A DNA stretch of 64,000 nucleotides from Amyloporia xantha. Its lineage: Eukaryota; Basidiomycota; Agaricomycetes; Polyporales; Adustoporiaceae. The notes below the pieces were generated by a model, which did not search any database, was not told the origin of the DNA, and saw nothing but the letters and a program-made list of their open reading frames with translations. The DNA is taken from contig JAYKKR010000009.1 of assembly GCA_036971615.1 (NCBI GenBank), positions 434,001-498,000 on the forward strand. The letters are read 5' to 3'. Below are positions 1 to 12,567 of the stretch, piece after piece (the stretch's first letter is position 1; the number at the start of each line of letters is the position of its first letter). Both the position numbers and the translations under genes were made by a program.

Positions 1-872
1 CGTCTCAGCTTCATGGAACAGAGAGAGATATATACTTGCCTCGGAAAAAATTCCAAGTACCGGAGCAGTCCGGCAGCTGCACCAAAGTTCTGATTACGAG
101 GAAGATATAAAGTGTGGTCTAATGACAGATAAAGTCGTACATACCTGTCGCCGGTCAACTCCAACATGAGAAGCTGCGCCAAATTTTCCTTATATATGAA
201 ACCGTCGGCAGTGACGGATTCCATTCTCCCAGCATGGAGGCGGAGAAAGTCTCGCCCCCTTTGGCTCGGCGGTCGAAATATATCCCACAGAAGCTGCATA
301 TCCTCCATCTGGTCGGTGAAGACGATCCCCCGAATCCCTAAAGAGCGAGCCGCTTCTACATTTTCCGTCTTGTCGTCGACAAAAACGGCTCGCCCAGGGT
401 CGAGCTCGTTGTCTGCTAGGACACGGCGATAAATTTCAAGATTGGGTTTGCGTTCACCGATGAGACTGGAAATGTATACTTTGTCGAACAGGGTCCAGCC
501 AATCAGTCTCGTGAGAATATACTCGTAGTCGGGGACGGAGATGTTGGAGAGGGCGAAGACGAGCAATCTTTCCTGAGACTAAGCTTTGAGCGCGCGGACA
601 AGAGAAATCATCCTATTGTTCGGCTCCAGACTTTCTCGAGCTTGCCGGAAAGTATCCGCGATTTCCCCTGCATCGAGAGAGAATTCCTCCGCAAGCCGTT
701 GGTAACAATCAACCTGTGACCAGCGGCCACACTCGAAGTCGGACCATGTCGCAGACGAAATAATGGATCGGAGAGTGGAAGGCGAAAGGCTTGTAGTGGT
801 GTTCCGGGACCAGGTGTATAGGACGTCCCCAAGATCTAGTATGAGAGCCTGATACGAATAATTGGAGGCCAT
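1..872 (-). pseudogene. HAD-superfamily hydrolase, interrupted by an in-frame stop; 3' end outside window
   Basis: Two exons are visible: 872..145, then 89..1 after a 55-base intron (GTATGT...CAG). The gene runs off the left edge of the window. Near the N-terminus the motif I segment LILDLGDV carries the nucleophile aspartate. Further on, an FALSN segment fits motif II, GERKPN fits the motif III lysine, and VFVDDK fits motif IV. This is the layout of class I HAD hydrolases of the epoxide-hydrolase N-domain or haloacid dehalogenase type, so a small-molecule phosphatase or dehalogenase-like role is likely but the substrate is unknown. A TAG codon at 579-581, just after the RALKA segment, breaks an otherwise continuous frame. 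Homology resumes immediately after it, so this is a nonsense change or a base-call error, not an intron. The ATG at 872 is used because motif I follows about 12 residues later. Confidence 0.75.
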
Positions 873-2824
873 TGGGTTACAGAGAAGTCGATGAATAGGG
901 TAGATGAGAAGACTCGCTTTTATATTTCAATCCAGTGGCAAGGAACCAGCATGATTCCGGAAAGCGGTGTCAGCCAACGATTCAGTCTGTCCATCTGGTT
1001 GTCATATTGACTCCTGTGTCAGAGAAGATGTACAGACAACTCGGCTTGATATTGGGCCGCGAAGGTCTCCACATCGTCAAAGGTCTTCCATATAAGCTTG
1101 ATTGATATGCCAACAACGGAAGTCCGGTTCGACCGTTTCCGATGGTAGCTGCAGAACGATAGCTAATGGCGCCGCATGAACCTCGCTTCAAGTTTAGTCA
1201 TCTCCATACATCCATCCAAGAGTCCAATTTCTGAAATTCAAATTTACATCAGCTTGACATGGTACAGGCCAGCGATAGCGTTGGACCGTGTGGATAATCA
1301 TAATGCTCCTACTATTTTTGCAACAAACGGTGTGTCCTTGGTGTCCGACCCATTAGGAGGTGGTAGGAGGACACTTGTCAGAGTTGAACGACACCTAAGG
1401 CCCGATTGCCGGCTGCACATAGCACTCCATAGGAAAGGCCCGGTAGGCGGGGGACAGCAGCTTTGATGCTATCCGCAATGTGGAGGAGAGCATGGATAGT
1501 GACGAGACATGTTCTAATGTGGTCAGGCGTATGTTGGTAGTATATACGGGAAGATATACGGATTTGTATTCATCAAACAATCCACTTGAATAAAATGAAC
1601 AGCACTCACTTTTCATATTCCTTCACCTAGTCAGGCTATGAGCCCTTGCCGCAACGTGAGAATGTAACGCGAAGCACATGCAGGAGGCGTACTAAATCAA
1701 GGAAATTGCAATAGTACTATTGATACTTGCGGTAACTTGCCATGTGGGATTTGTCTAACAAGACGGGCGCGACGTGGAGAGTCCGCATGGACCACGAGTC
1801 AGCAGTGTAGGCAGACTTATCGCTTTCGGTATTTGGGGTACATGGTCCGGATGCTGAGGGTATAGTACTTCCTGACGTAACGGTTGCCGTCCCAAAGGTC
1901 TTCTGGCAGGTCGGCACCGACGGTATTTGATATTGCTCGCGCCCCAATTGGTCAGGCCACTGTCAGGCCTTTGAATACTCCAGTCCAAAAAAGATTCTTG
2001 ATGACGAAGTTCTCCATGCGGTAAAGTTGTAATACTGGCGAGCCGCGAGAATCATGTGTACAAGTAGTCTTATGAATGTACTATATGTATGAGCTCCCTA
2101 CACATATGAGGCAGGAGACTCACAGAATTGGACGCCTGGTGACTCATTCCAACCATTGCTACTATAGTTTTCCGATGTAATCGAATCCTTACACCAACCT
2201 GTTTGTACGGGCTTAGACCCTTGGCCGGGGACCTAGTTTGAACTATGCGTGGCACGTCAAGAACGCCGCACATTGTGGGCAACAGAAGAAATGTACAGGG
2301 ATGTCGAAGTTCTTATGGTCGTCACAAACAATATGAATAGCAGGTATCATGAGTTAACCGGTCTATGGCTTTAGTACTCCCTCATCATCGCCGTTTGTAC
2401 ATCGCCATCAACTAGTGTGCTTGTATGGTAAGCGTAACGGTCGTGCTCACGTGATTTGACACTCCGATGTTCGGCCAGATCGGAAGAGCCCAGGACCCCA
2501 GAGAGCTGCGAGATAATGCATAGATCATGCCGTGTGTGACCATACCGCATCCTCAAAAATACATTGCCCACTAAAAACTCATGGAATACACTTCTTATAT
2601 TATGCTGCAATACATGTTTTAACATTTACTGTGGATATTTGAGCAAAGAGACAAGTTATGTGCAGGCAGCACCGGTGGTCAAACACGTTGCACCTAGGCT
2701 GTCCAACGAGTCGATTGCCTATTTTGGTGAGCATCCGGCAAACACCGTCGCTCAACAGGCTTGTCGGTTCGCGCAAGATACTGTTCCACCTCCTCCCGGT
2801 CAAATTGGGGTCATTTTTGGCGAC
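873..2824. other. Gene-free stretch with normal CpG content
   Basis: This is the upstream region of the HAD gene. Open frames are all under 100 codons, overlap on both strands and show no recognisable motif or splice pattern. I see no tRNA, repeat array or transposon ends. Confidence 0.5.
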
Positions 2825-5228
2825 AAATATTAAGGACAGCCTTATAACAGCTTTAGGAAAAAAAATTCAACTACATTCTGTGACTTACACCTTAACCTTA
2901 AAGGTAGTTGACCTAGTTGACAATTGTTGCCTGCATATGCTAGAGGTGAACCAGGTCCTTAAATTTCTATCATTTGCCTTGAATATAAATGACTCTTGCA
3001 TATTATATGAGCAGTCAAATATCCTTGAACAATAATATACTCAGTAAGTGGCATCATTTTCTATGGCTTGTCAGGACTCAGAATGGACAGGTGTCAATGA
3101 CACTCCAAGTAAATGCTTTATATTTGGAAGAGCCACTTGACACAGTATTTGAGAAAAATCCCAAACACTGGATAGGATTTGTAATATCTTGATGTCAGAC
3201 TTTGTCAAAAATAACTTGTTGAATATTGGTTGCAATATCATACAAATACTAGATGTAACAAAAGCACCAAGGTTTTTATAATCCTTGCTGGTGGCATAAG
3301 AGAGAGATATTATTTTTTCATCTCTTTGATCCTTCCACCAACAATGAAAGCTGCATATAGAGTACTATTTCATTCTATTTAAAATGCCTTAGCTAGGTTG
3401 ATGGATACATCAGAATAAATAGTACATCTGGACCTTCTATAAATTCATTGTGTAGATTAAAATTTATGTCAACATTCTAGTAGTCATTCCTTGATCTTAT
3501 TGAGCCTATTCCTGAGGGTGTTTTATGCCTAGATAAGTCCCGGTCACATTTATTTTGTCTGTGCCATAGGCTACTTCTGTTAAAATTGCAAGAAGATGAA
3601 TACCTGCTAATCTCTAATATGAGACAGGCTAAGACCTGCAAGATGTACTACAAAGAGTATAAATAAATTACAAATTGGCACTTCCCTGGAAAGAAGCATC
3701 AGGAAAACCAAACTTTTCTCAATCAACTTATCTATCTTAATTTCCTAGACAAGAAATCCAGAGACTTCTCAGACTATTCAGAAGAATCAAAAAAATCCTG
3801 GGAATGTGAATTATTCTTAGGCAAGAGAAAGAGATAGTAAGTCAATAAGAATAATTTGGAATTTTACTGATGTCAACAGACATTATATCCTCAGGCTTAA
3901 GTTTAGTATAATCCAAGCCATCAGACATTGAATCATGGCTCTTGTATATATGCTTAAGTTAGACTCATCATTTTGAAACCCTGGAGAGACCAGCCCTTCT
4001 GAATTAACAATGCCACTTCATAGCTCTAAATCTGAGAACAATCCAATATGCATTTACTGTGTTTGGAAGATTGTGAAATGTACATATATTTTAATGAAAG
4101 AAATTTTGGTGAACAGTCTATATCATTTCTAATATTTTCACCATCTTCAAGTTCCTCATGTTTTATAGCATGTCTTCAACCATGAGTGGCACACAATAAT
4201 GAACTTGCAGACATTGAATTTTAAATATCAGAATCCTCACTGGCACTCAATGGCAAATAGCTGTAAGTTTTGAGGCTCCAATTACTTCATCTATTTGTAC
4301 ATGAATGGCTCAAATTGCATCCTATATATGTTGAACTACTGCTACCCCAATAAACTGTAAATAAATCTGACACCCTGTAGCCAAAGATGATATCATTGCA
4401 TATCTGATTATTTGCATCTACATAGCAATCACATTTTGGACAATATCAGCATGTTTATTTTCCTCCTAGCCCTCTCCATTTCTGACTCAGTAGATTATAG
4501 AAAAGCTACCAGTTGTTTTTTCCTTGTTCCCCTACAGGACAATAAGTTTTCCAAGCAAACAAAAAGCAAAAAATAAAATAAGAATGGCTTTTCCAGATCC
4601 AAGAACAGACCTTGACCATTGGAAGAATAGAGAAAACTGGAGATTCTCTCATTACGATGGGAGATCATGACTCATGTCTTTTTTGAATCTATGTACTGAT
4701 ATCCATAAGAGAGAGAGAGCCTGTGAGGAGAAGGGTCAGTGTTGAAGATTTTGAGCACATATTGCTTTTTCATATATATGTGTATTGTTTATGCTGTGTA
4801 TCTACTGTGTAATTACTTCTATATACCATGTACTATTTATTAAATACCAAATTTCTATAAATGTACACCCAATAGTTGGAGCATTAGCTGTAACCATGAG
4901 CATCAGATCAATTTGCATAGCAGGCTTGTATGGAGTCCAATATATCCAATATGATCTTATCTCAACTGTTGGCATTGGACATCAGGAGAACTACATTTTT
5001 TCCTTCTTTTTTCCTTGTCATGTCACAAACACACACTCTTACTCACTTCTACTTATTGAAAAATTGATTTGACAACCAGGAATGATTCATGTTCCAAACT
5101 CTCACTTATTTTGATAAGCTGTCTCCTGTGAGCCTTGTTCTGCTGAATGAAAGGCAGGTTTCTGTGGTAATAAGATGTGTGAAGCAGAGTTTGAGCTGAA
5201 AGAATTGACCACAACCTAAATATGTAAG
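2825..5228. other. AT-rich island almost devoid of CpG
   Basis: Across about 2.4 kb I find only two CpG dinucleotides, near 3541 and 4657. The flanks and all other regions have many. The composition changes sharply at both edges: the last CpG on the left is near 2821, and they resume at the CCGA near 5230. TG and CA are frequent, and there is a short GA run near 4710. There is no coding region. Either this is an old, heavily methylated and deaminated repeat, or it is foreign DNA joined into the assembly. Vertebrate-like CpG depletion would look the same. Confidence 0.7.
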
Positions 5229-7105
5229 CTAGCCGATTCATATGATATGTACAGCAGCCAAGGTAAGTTATACAGCATTTGACTACAACGGGCTGTGGTG
5301 TAATCTAAAGGCGCCGCGGTTGCGGTGATCAGGGTCTCACAGTCTTCTTATGGAAAGCCGTTGATGCCGTTCGCGGAAGACGCCGCCTGAGTTCGAAATC
5401 AGAGCACGACCGTTACGCTTACCATATGCTTGTGCTTCATATATTCGACGGGATCAGTACTAGTGTCATTCACAGCATGTTGACTTGCGAATGTGCCTCT
5501 GTCAGCCGGTCAATGAAGCGAATACCATGAACAAGATACACGCACCGTTACACTGCACACGGGGCAGCAGACGCCCCGCCGAAAAGTAGTTGATGCGCAC
5601 AGGCCACGGCTGATTCGGCTTTGAAGAAAAGTGACCTGACAGTTGAAGTGAACGTCCTCGCCTAGCTGTGGGAAATTGAATCGAACTTCACACTGCTCGA
5701 TGTCCTACGTGCTTGGAAGCATCATATATATCGGAATTCAAGGTAACTCTCAGGTGGCCGCTCAGAGTAAGTGATGTACAACGACTCGAATACTCAGACT
5801 CAGCGCTCAGCGCTCAGGAGTCAAGTCTTCCGTATTGTTACCGTCCTCCCTCACCCTATAAGGTCACAATCTTAGAGTCTGCCTACGGGAGACAAAGTCT
5901 TCCGAGTCTGGTTCATGTTCGAACTTCTGTGTCATGGGCGCTAGCATACAGCCGTGTGCTCAGTGGTTATTGAGCTGCTTGCGTCGCCTTGCGAGAGTAT
6001 CAGGAAAATCTCATAAGCAAATTGCAGTATTCACCATTGAGAGCATATATACCACGATTTCTGCTTACATGCTTTTGATCAGAATCACCCAAATTCCTAG
6101 GTCAGCCACCGGCGGATAGTAGGAGGGCTCGCAGAGAGTGGTCAATGGCGGGCCCCTGTGGTACGTGTACAAAAACACATAATCGACGTTGCGCAAATGA
6201 CGTGGCATGGATATAGCGCTATTGCCTATGGCATGCAACTATGGACGTTCTTCAACGAGAACAATACGAGGACGCCTGAAGTTCCGGCTACTATATCCCG
6301 TGGGCTAGTCGCTGTCCAATACCCGATACTACGCTATGGCACAGCTAGGATCTGCACCTTCGGTGACAAGGCTTGGCAACCACTCTATGCTGTCCACTGC
6401 GCACAGCACATCGATATGACAGTCGTGATGCTCCTCTTGATCTTTCAAATCACTCGCAGGGCGCACCGTGCGCAGTGATACATTCCATCGACCTGCTTAA
6501 ACTCTAGGTCTCGTTAAGTCTGGTAAGTTGGCCTTCAACCCATTTCAAATGACCACCATGACTGATGTTTTACGAAAGGGTGGTGCGGCTTTGTTGATTG
6601 CGCACTGGCAACAACAATAGGGACTTCTTATACGTTGGCGTTTATTCAAGCGCCTCCGCCTAGTTTAAAGTTGGACCACAGAAGGGACAGGCCGTGAGAC
6701 GTTGGACCCCAGGAAGACCTCTGTCCTTCCTATCTGTCGTTTTGTACCTATTGTGCTGAAGTACAGAGTTTTGGACGCTGTGGGTGTGCGAATAAGGATG
6801 TTTACTCCCGATCACCCACCCAAGGTGAGGCGCATGACATTGAACTGTTTGCTATTGGATTAACGCGATCTACACATAGCTCCGGTATGTTCCTTTCGCG
6901 ATATCTGGGGGACAATGACGGTAATCTGCGTGGAAGCTGTCACCAATTAGTCAAAGGACGACCACAGGACCACAGAGGATAGCACAAGTGCGTGTTACAT
7001 GTATGAGACATGTCCTGACTCCACTGCCAACCATTCCTTTCTCCCACACCACGGATAACCTAACCGTCGACAGTATGACCAGGTTTGCCAGTACCGTTAG
7101 AGATC
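5229..7105. other. Gene-free stretch upstream of the kinase gene
   Basis: CpG content returns to the local norm here. Only short, overlapping open frames occur and I recognise none of them. There is a small imperfect tandem of AGCGCTC units near 5800-5820. The last few hundred bases should contain the promoter of the kinase gene at 7106, but no clear TATA box stands out. Confidence 0.45.
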
Positions 7106-8880
7106 ATGGCGTCTTCAGAATCACCTCATTCTAAGGATCGTCCCCAGCAGACCCGGTACACCCCAGTCCACCGACCGTGGTCGTAGTCAACTCTCCAGTG
7201 GCCATGAGGAAGGTGCGACCCTAGATGGCTCTGATGTGGAGTATCACCTAACACCCTCCTCCACTTTAGCACGACACTCTTCCATCAATTTCAACAGGAT
7301 GTTCAACAACATCCGAGCCGTCGTTGCTCGCAAGCCAGCCAACGCGAAGCTCCAGTCGTTTATGGGCCAGCTATCAAACCATCTAGATAAATTTTCGCCT
7401 TCGGAAGAGTCGTATGCGACAGTCACAGCGTGCATCAGTGTACGTTCTCGCAGCGCAGGTCCAAATACGCTAAATGGTGAACACCGTGTATCAGCATCTA
7501 AGTCCAGAGAAGCGGGAGGTCTTCGAGAAAGTCCTGCTTGTCCTGTCCAGCAAGATCGGCGCTCATTGGATGGAGCGCTTGGGAAACACCGACGCGCAGT
7601 CATGCATGGATATCTTAGATCAAGTGCGTTGTTGGTCTATCTTTTATTGCATAGCTGAATTTATATGCATACTGATCGTGGTTGTGTAAGATTGCCGCTG
7701 AGGCCGAACTCAGTGGAAAGCTTTTCAAGGCAGTGTTGAAGGTGCTCACCATTATATGCGTGCGGAATCAATGGCTTCCGTCCTCTTGTATCCTCGCCAA
7801 AAAGCTAGAGAAGATAGGTGATTGCGCGGCCGAGGGTGGCGGCAGTGCTGATGTATGGCGAGGACGCTATCAGCGAAAGATGGTAGCCATCAAAGCACTG
7901 CGAGTGTACAGCGAAAAGGATGTGTCCATGATCAAGAGGGTAAGAAATCTTGATATCATCCATGTTTCCCGTCAAACAACGCCCTCCAGTCCTTTACGCG
8001 GGAGGTCATCTATTGGAAGTATCTGCGGCACCCAAATATCGCACCATTTTTGGGAGTCAACGATTCACTGTTCCCCTTCTGTATGGTTTCGCTTTGGATG
8101 AAGAACGGAAAGGTGTCTGCGTATTTGAAAGAAAACCCAGGGGCAAATCGGCTCAAGCTGGTAAGTGGGATGAGGCCTCTTATATATTCTACCGCAACTA
8201 GTGCAGCTAGAGGAGGTTGCATCAGGACTGGCGTATCTGCATAGCATGGGGGTGGTACACGGAGATCTTAAGAGTGTCCGTACACCTATTCCTCCGTTGT
8301 GAAGCAGGCAGACGATCTGATTTGCTGGCTTCATTAGGCTAACATACTCGTCGACGACGAGAAACACGCGTGTCTGACCGATTTCGGTATGGCGGTTTTG
8401 ATACGCACTCTCACCAACCGCATCACAGTCACGTCTATGACTGAGGCGGCAGCTGAGGAAACCGGAGGCACTTTCCACATGATGGCCCCGGAGTTGTTCG
8501 ACCCGAAGACCTTTGGCCGCAAGGACACTCGGCCAACGAAACGGAGTGATGTGTATGCGATGTCGATGGTGATGATGGAGGTGTGTCCCCTACCCGCCTT
8601 ACTTCTCCCTCGCTCAACGATACCGATACAGGTCTTCACTGGGAGAGCTCCGTGGGGGGCACTCAGCGACTCTCGGATCATCTATACAGTGACTTCTGGT
8701 CAGAGGCCAGCGCGACCGTTCGGGGCAGAGAGCCGTGGGTTGTCTGGCAGCATTTGGGATCTCATGCAATCGTGCTGGGATCGAGACAGGAAGAAGCGTC
8801 CCGACATGCCTATTGTTCACAAGCGTTTGGGAGAGGCGGAACGAGCCTTCGCAGGCAATTCAGTCGCTCATTTGCAGTGA
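7106..8880 (+). CDS. TKL-like protein kinase, HGD-type catalytic loop
   Basis: The model has eight exons: 7106..7155, 7199..7439, 7495..7623, 7691..7939, 7990..8160, 8207..8275, 8338..8580 and 8632..8880. All introns are GT...AG and 43-67 bases long, and the phases close to 466 residues. The first about 190 residues are helical and not recognised. The kinase domain follows with a glycine-rich EGGGSADVW loop, the VAIK lysine at about K208, [12 protein letters not shown] at about 298, DFG at about D318, and MAPELF in place of APE. HRD is replaced by HGD, which is common in expanded Agaricomycete TKL kinases; D300 and the other catalytic residues remain, so it may be active. Start evidence is weak because exon 1 has only 16 whole codons. 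It is convergent with eIF6, 164 bases apart. No substrate can be inferred. Confidence 0.82.
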
Positions 8881-9044
8881 AGATCTGGTCATTTCTGGTG
8901 CACGAGGTATAAGTTTGTCGCGAGACACACCCAAATACAGGATATAGGCAAAATGCGATAGAGATACACGATTGTTGTCTTCCTGCACGTTTCTCCCCCT
9001 GTGTTCGAAGTGATTCCAAACGCCTGCGGAACCGGGCGCAATCA

Positions 9045-10008
9045 TCATGCCCAACTATCGATGAGAGAATCGCGCATCTCCCCAATGACTGCCGCAGAGC
9101 TCTGCCCTTGTAATTCTTGATGGGGTAGACAACGTCAGCATAGTGCGGAGAATGCAAAGAGACACGCGCACTGAATGTAGCCTCGATAACGCTGATCTCA
9201 GTCGCTGTTGTATCAAGACCAGTGAACGCACACCAGTCATTGACCACCAGACCTGCACCGATGACATCCGAACCACGGTTCACAGTTCCTGCCTGTTGCA
9301 TTGCGGGTTAGCCAGTGATGGAAAAAAAGTCCACCGAATTGACATACCACCAGGGGTATCTGTAGCAGACTGCTCAATTCATCCTGATCCTGCACGCTCG
9401 TTTTTGGATGGACGAGACCGCCCTGGTTGGTGATGGCACAATAGCTCCCCACGAGCACATTGTCTGCGATCGTCTGTCGGAAAACCTCGACCTTGAGCAC
9501 ATCTGCAATGATCTCCTCCGTCTCTCTGTCCACATCCGGGTGAACCAGCGCGACGTAGTCGTTACATGCGATGACATTGCCGAGCGCAGACAATCGCTCC
9601 TCTACTCGCTGAATGGCGATCGCATCGGGTAGTGAGTTGCGCAGGTGCTGCAACTCCTGGTCGGTGGTCGTCGAGGGGACAAGGAGGCCGTGGCGATTGC
9701 CTACAGGATACTTAGGCTTCCCGAAAACGGGGAACGGGACAATGCAGGACGTACCTGCGGTGAGTCTGCCTACTATCCGAGTACCGCCAATGGTGGTGTG
9801 CACGATTGGGATGACATCGGAGAGCTCGCTCTCGAAGGCAGAGTAGAAGTTTGTACTGCCCTGTACGGCGCAGAGGCAGTAGCTGTTTGTGAGCTTTGAG
9901 AACACGCCGATGTCGTTGTGGTTTTCGAATTGGATGCCTGGATAGATGCGGGGTTGATCAGTGCGCAGCCCGGGACATGTGTCTAGAGGCGATCGTACGG
10001 GTAGCCAT
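9045..10008 (-). CDS. TIF6: Eukaryotic translation initiation factor 6 (60S anti-association factor)
   Basis: The exons are 10008..9999, 9937..9755, 9700..9348, 9292..9172 and 9115..9045, which close to exactly 245 residues, the usual length of the family. The protein starts [19 protein letters not shown] and contains [28 protein letters not shown] and [11 protein letters not shown], all signatures of eIF6. It ends with [11 protein letters not shown]. eIF6 binds the 60S ribosomal subunit, is needed for 60S biogenesis and blocks premature joining with 40S. The 54-base intron 9754..9701 is a multiple of three without a stop, so reading through it would give a plausible but wrong 18-residue insertion; the family length argues for splicing. 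It diverges from the NDUFAF7 gene across 411 bases. Confidence 0.96.
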
Positions 10009-10419
10009 CTTAGGGGGGTGTTAGTCGATTTCTTGTGGAAAGGCGGGTAGAGCTGTCTCTGTAAGGTAGGAGTAGCCTTCTAGGGAACTGATGGAGTGCT
10101 GTCGATTTGATTTTGGCAGACAAGAAAATTTGACGAGGAGATATATGAGCGCAGAACCAACGCTGCGCGAGTCAGCACGGCCCCGTCACGGTACCGGTCT
10201 TGAAAGCTTGACGTCCCATCTTCATCACTCTGTTGATTGATCGTTGGCCGTGACTAGACAGACTATCTATCTACAACCGAGCTCGTCCCTCGGCGAATCT
10301 GTGTCTGTTTCCCGCGACCGACATCTAGAAGGGTCATTTTGGTTTCTAGGGCATACTATAGTCACATTTGAGTCAAATTCGACTCCGCAACTAGCCACTA
10401 GTCATCCTCTCGCTTCGAC
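10009..10419. promoter_or_regulatory. Divergent intergenic region between eIF6 and NDUFAF7
   Basis: These 411 bases separate two divergent start codons, so they must hold both promoters. There is no convincing TATA box. No longer open frame fits either neighbour. Confidence 0.4.
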
Positions 10420-12153
10420 ATGCTACACAGCCGTGGGCTGCAGCGTCTTCGTGCGTCGGAGGTTGTCGTATCCCGAAGTGCACGCTCTGCAACGTCCGAG
10501 TCATGGCTCAGAAGAGCGCGGGCTGCTTTACATCATCGGCCCCGGACATTTGCTACGACTGCGACGAAGGTAGAGAGGATCATACTAGACACCATCAAAG
10601 TACGTTCACACCCTGTGTACTCAAGTGTTATGTTCACGCCAGCGTAGGCTACAGGTCCCATATCCTTCGCGACGTACATGCAAATGTGCTTGTCGCATCC
10701 TACGGAGGGCTACTACATGAACCCGTCAAACGCGGTCTTCGGCTCAAAGGGCGACTTCACGACCAGTCCAGAGATCAGCCAGGTTTTCGGAGAGGTATGC
10801 ATTCACAGGCACTCTCAGAATCGTCGACATTGGAGATAACGAACTCTCAGCGCTGAGGACAGCTCGTCGCCGTGTGGCAGCTCTCGCAATGGCTGCACGC
10901 AGGTAAGACTCGCAAGATACGCCTAGTCGAGCTCGGCCCCGGTCGTGGTACTTTAATGCACGATGTACTCAGAGTAAGTATCGTCACCATGCGTTCTGGG
11001 TGACGTTCACTATATCTTGCACGTCAGGTGTTGTCCCAGTTCCCGGCCGCTCGTGAAGCAGTGGAGGAGGTCAATCTAGTCGAGACCAGTCCGTCTATGC
11101 GGACCAGACAAGACGAGAAGCTCGCAGGGTTTGGGCAAAAGCACGGCTGGAAACTCAATTGGCAAGGGTCCATTGAGGAGATTCCCGTGGATCCCGGGAA
11201 GTATACAATGATCCTGGCACACGAATTTTTCGATGCGCTGCCATTCCATATTATCCAGGTTCGGATATCACTTCCTTTTGGTCGCACAGAGTCTCACATA
11301 CAATACCTTAGAAAACCGAGCAAGGATGGCAAGAAGTCTTGATCACATCGTCGCCTGACCCTGCCGCACCCACCGTCCTCCGGCCCTCCAAAACGCTAGA
11401 CTTTGTCACAACGTCCCCGCATCCACCTTCGTCCTTATCACAGTCCCAACCTCGATCGCCCTTCCGCCGCGTCCTCTCGCCCACACCGACACCATCCTCG
11501 ACCCTCCTCGGGCTGTCCTCTCCACGCTTCCAGAGCTTGCCCGTGGGCACCGAGGTCGAAGTCTCCCCCGTCGCATTCAAAGTGGCGCGGCGCATCGGTG
11601 ACCTGGTGCATCAGCAGGAGCCCGGTGGCGCACACGCGTCCTCAGCGGGCAGCGCGCTGATCGTGGACTATGGCGGTGACAAAGCGTTCGGGCGCTCCTT
11701 CCGCGCGTTCAAGGACCACAAGATCGTCGACGTGTTCCACAGGCCCGGCGAGTGCGACTTGACGGTGAACGTCGACTTTGCATACCTCAAGGAGGCCATG
11801 GCCGATCTAGGTGCGTTTAATATCCCTTGCCCCTCGTATCCCGCCAGGCTGACAAATTCGGTGTTCGTTTGACCACGCGCCCCTGAGTAGCGTTGTCGCT
11901 TGGGCCGCTGTCGCAGGCGGCCTTCCTCACTCGTATGGGTCTCCAGGCACGTGTCGACGGGTTGAAGAAGGCTGCACGGGATGCCGAGAGGAGCGCGGAG
12001 ATCGACAGTGCGGCGCGGAGGCTAACGGACGCGACGGGAATGGGGAGCCAGTATCAGGTGATGGGTATAGTCGGACGGAGAGACGTGGAGCCTGACTTGC
12101 AGGAACGGTGGCCATTTGTGGACGGGATGACGCAAGTGCAGGCTGTGGCGTAG
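10420..12153 (+). CDS. NDUFAF7-like mitochondrial protein arginine methyltransferase, complex I assembly
   Basis: Six exons (10420..10599, 10648..10794, 10863..10973, 11028..11258, 11312..11810, 11891..12153) close to 476 residues. The first about 45 residues are rich in Arg, Ser and Ala without acidic clusters and resemble a mitochondrial targeting peptide. The DUF185/MidA-type methyltransferase core follows: GDFTTSPEISQVFGE, the SAM-binding LVELGPGRGTLM, LAHEFFDALP, and ALIVDYGGD with a downstream DLTVNVDF. In animals this family symmetrically dimethylates an arginine of NDUFS2 early in complex I assembly. A Pro/Ser-rich insertion of about 70 residues follows EVLIT and is probably a surface loop. 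The alternative is another MidA-like methyltransferase, but the motif set is specific. It is convergent with the next gene. Confidence 0.93.
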
Positions 12154-12567
12154 GGGGAGGTGCATATGTACTCCCTTTTAGCATGGCACAGCGGACACGG
12201 ATATCGCTATAGTATGAGTAATACCACAACAGGACAATGGAGCGGCCTATCTGTTCCTGTCTGGACAGTAGGTGATCGGGACGATAATGCGTGAGTTCTG
12301 ACGACCAGACAGCTCTCAGTGCAGTTTCTGAAATTTCAGAGTCTTGGATAAAGCACTGGTTATGAGGGCGGTGTTAGCTCGTCCCTTGCCTGAAGTCGAC
12401 GAGCGCTGCGGCGAATTGACTGCTGAGTACCTGTAGTACCGCGTAGTACCGCCCTAGGCAACAGCAATGCAGATTTGGCGTCTGGTGATAGTATGAAGTC
12501 AGCGGAAGATTAGATATTTCTTAACCAGCCGCCGTAGAGGCTTACCCCAGCCCTCCACCTGGAGGTA
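12154..12567. other. Convergent 3' intergenic region
   Basis: These are the 3' ends of two convergent genes. The 10-base unit GTAGTACCGC is directly repeated near 12433-12452. Nothing else is recognisable. Confidence 0.4.

Noticed and set aside
5376..5415. GTTCGAAATC-like B-box resembling a tRNA gene
   Set aside because: No matching A-box or cloverleaf pairing could be built around it.
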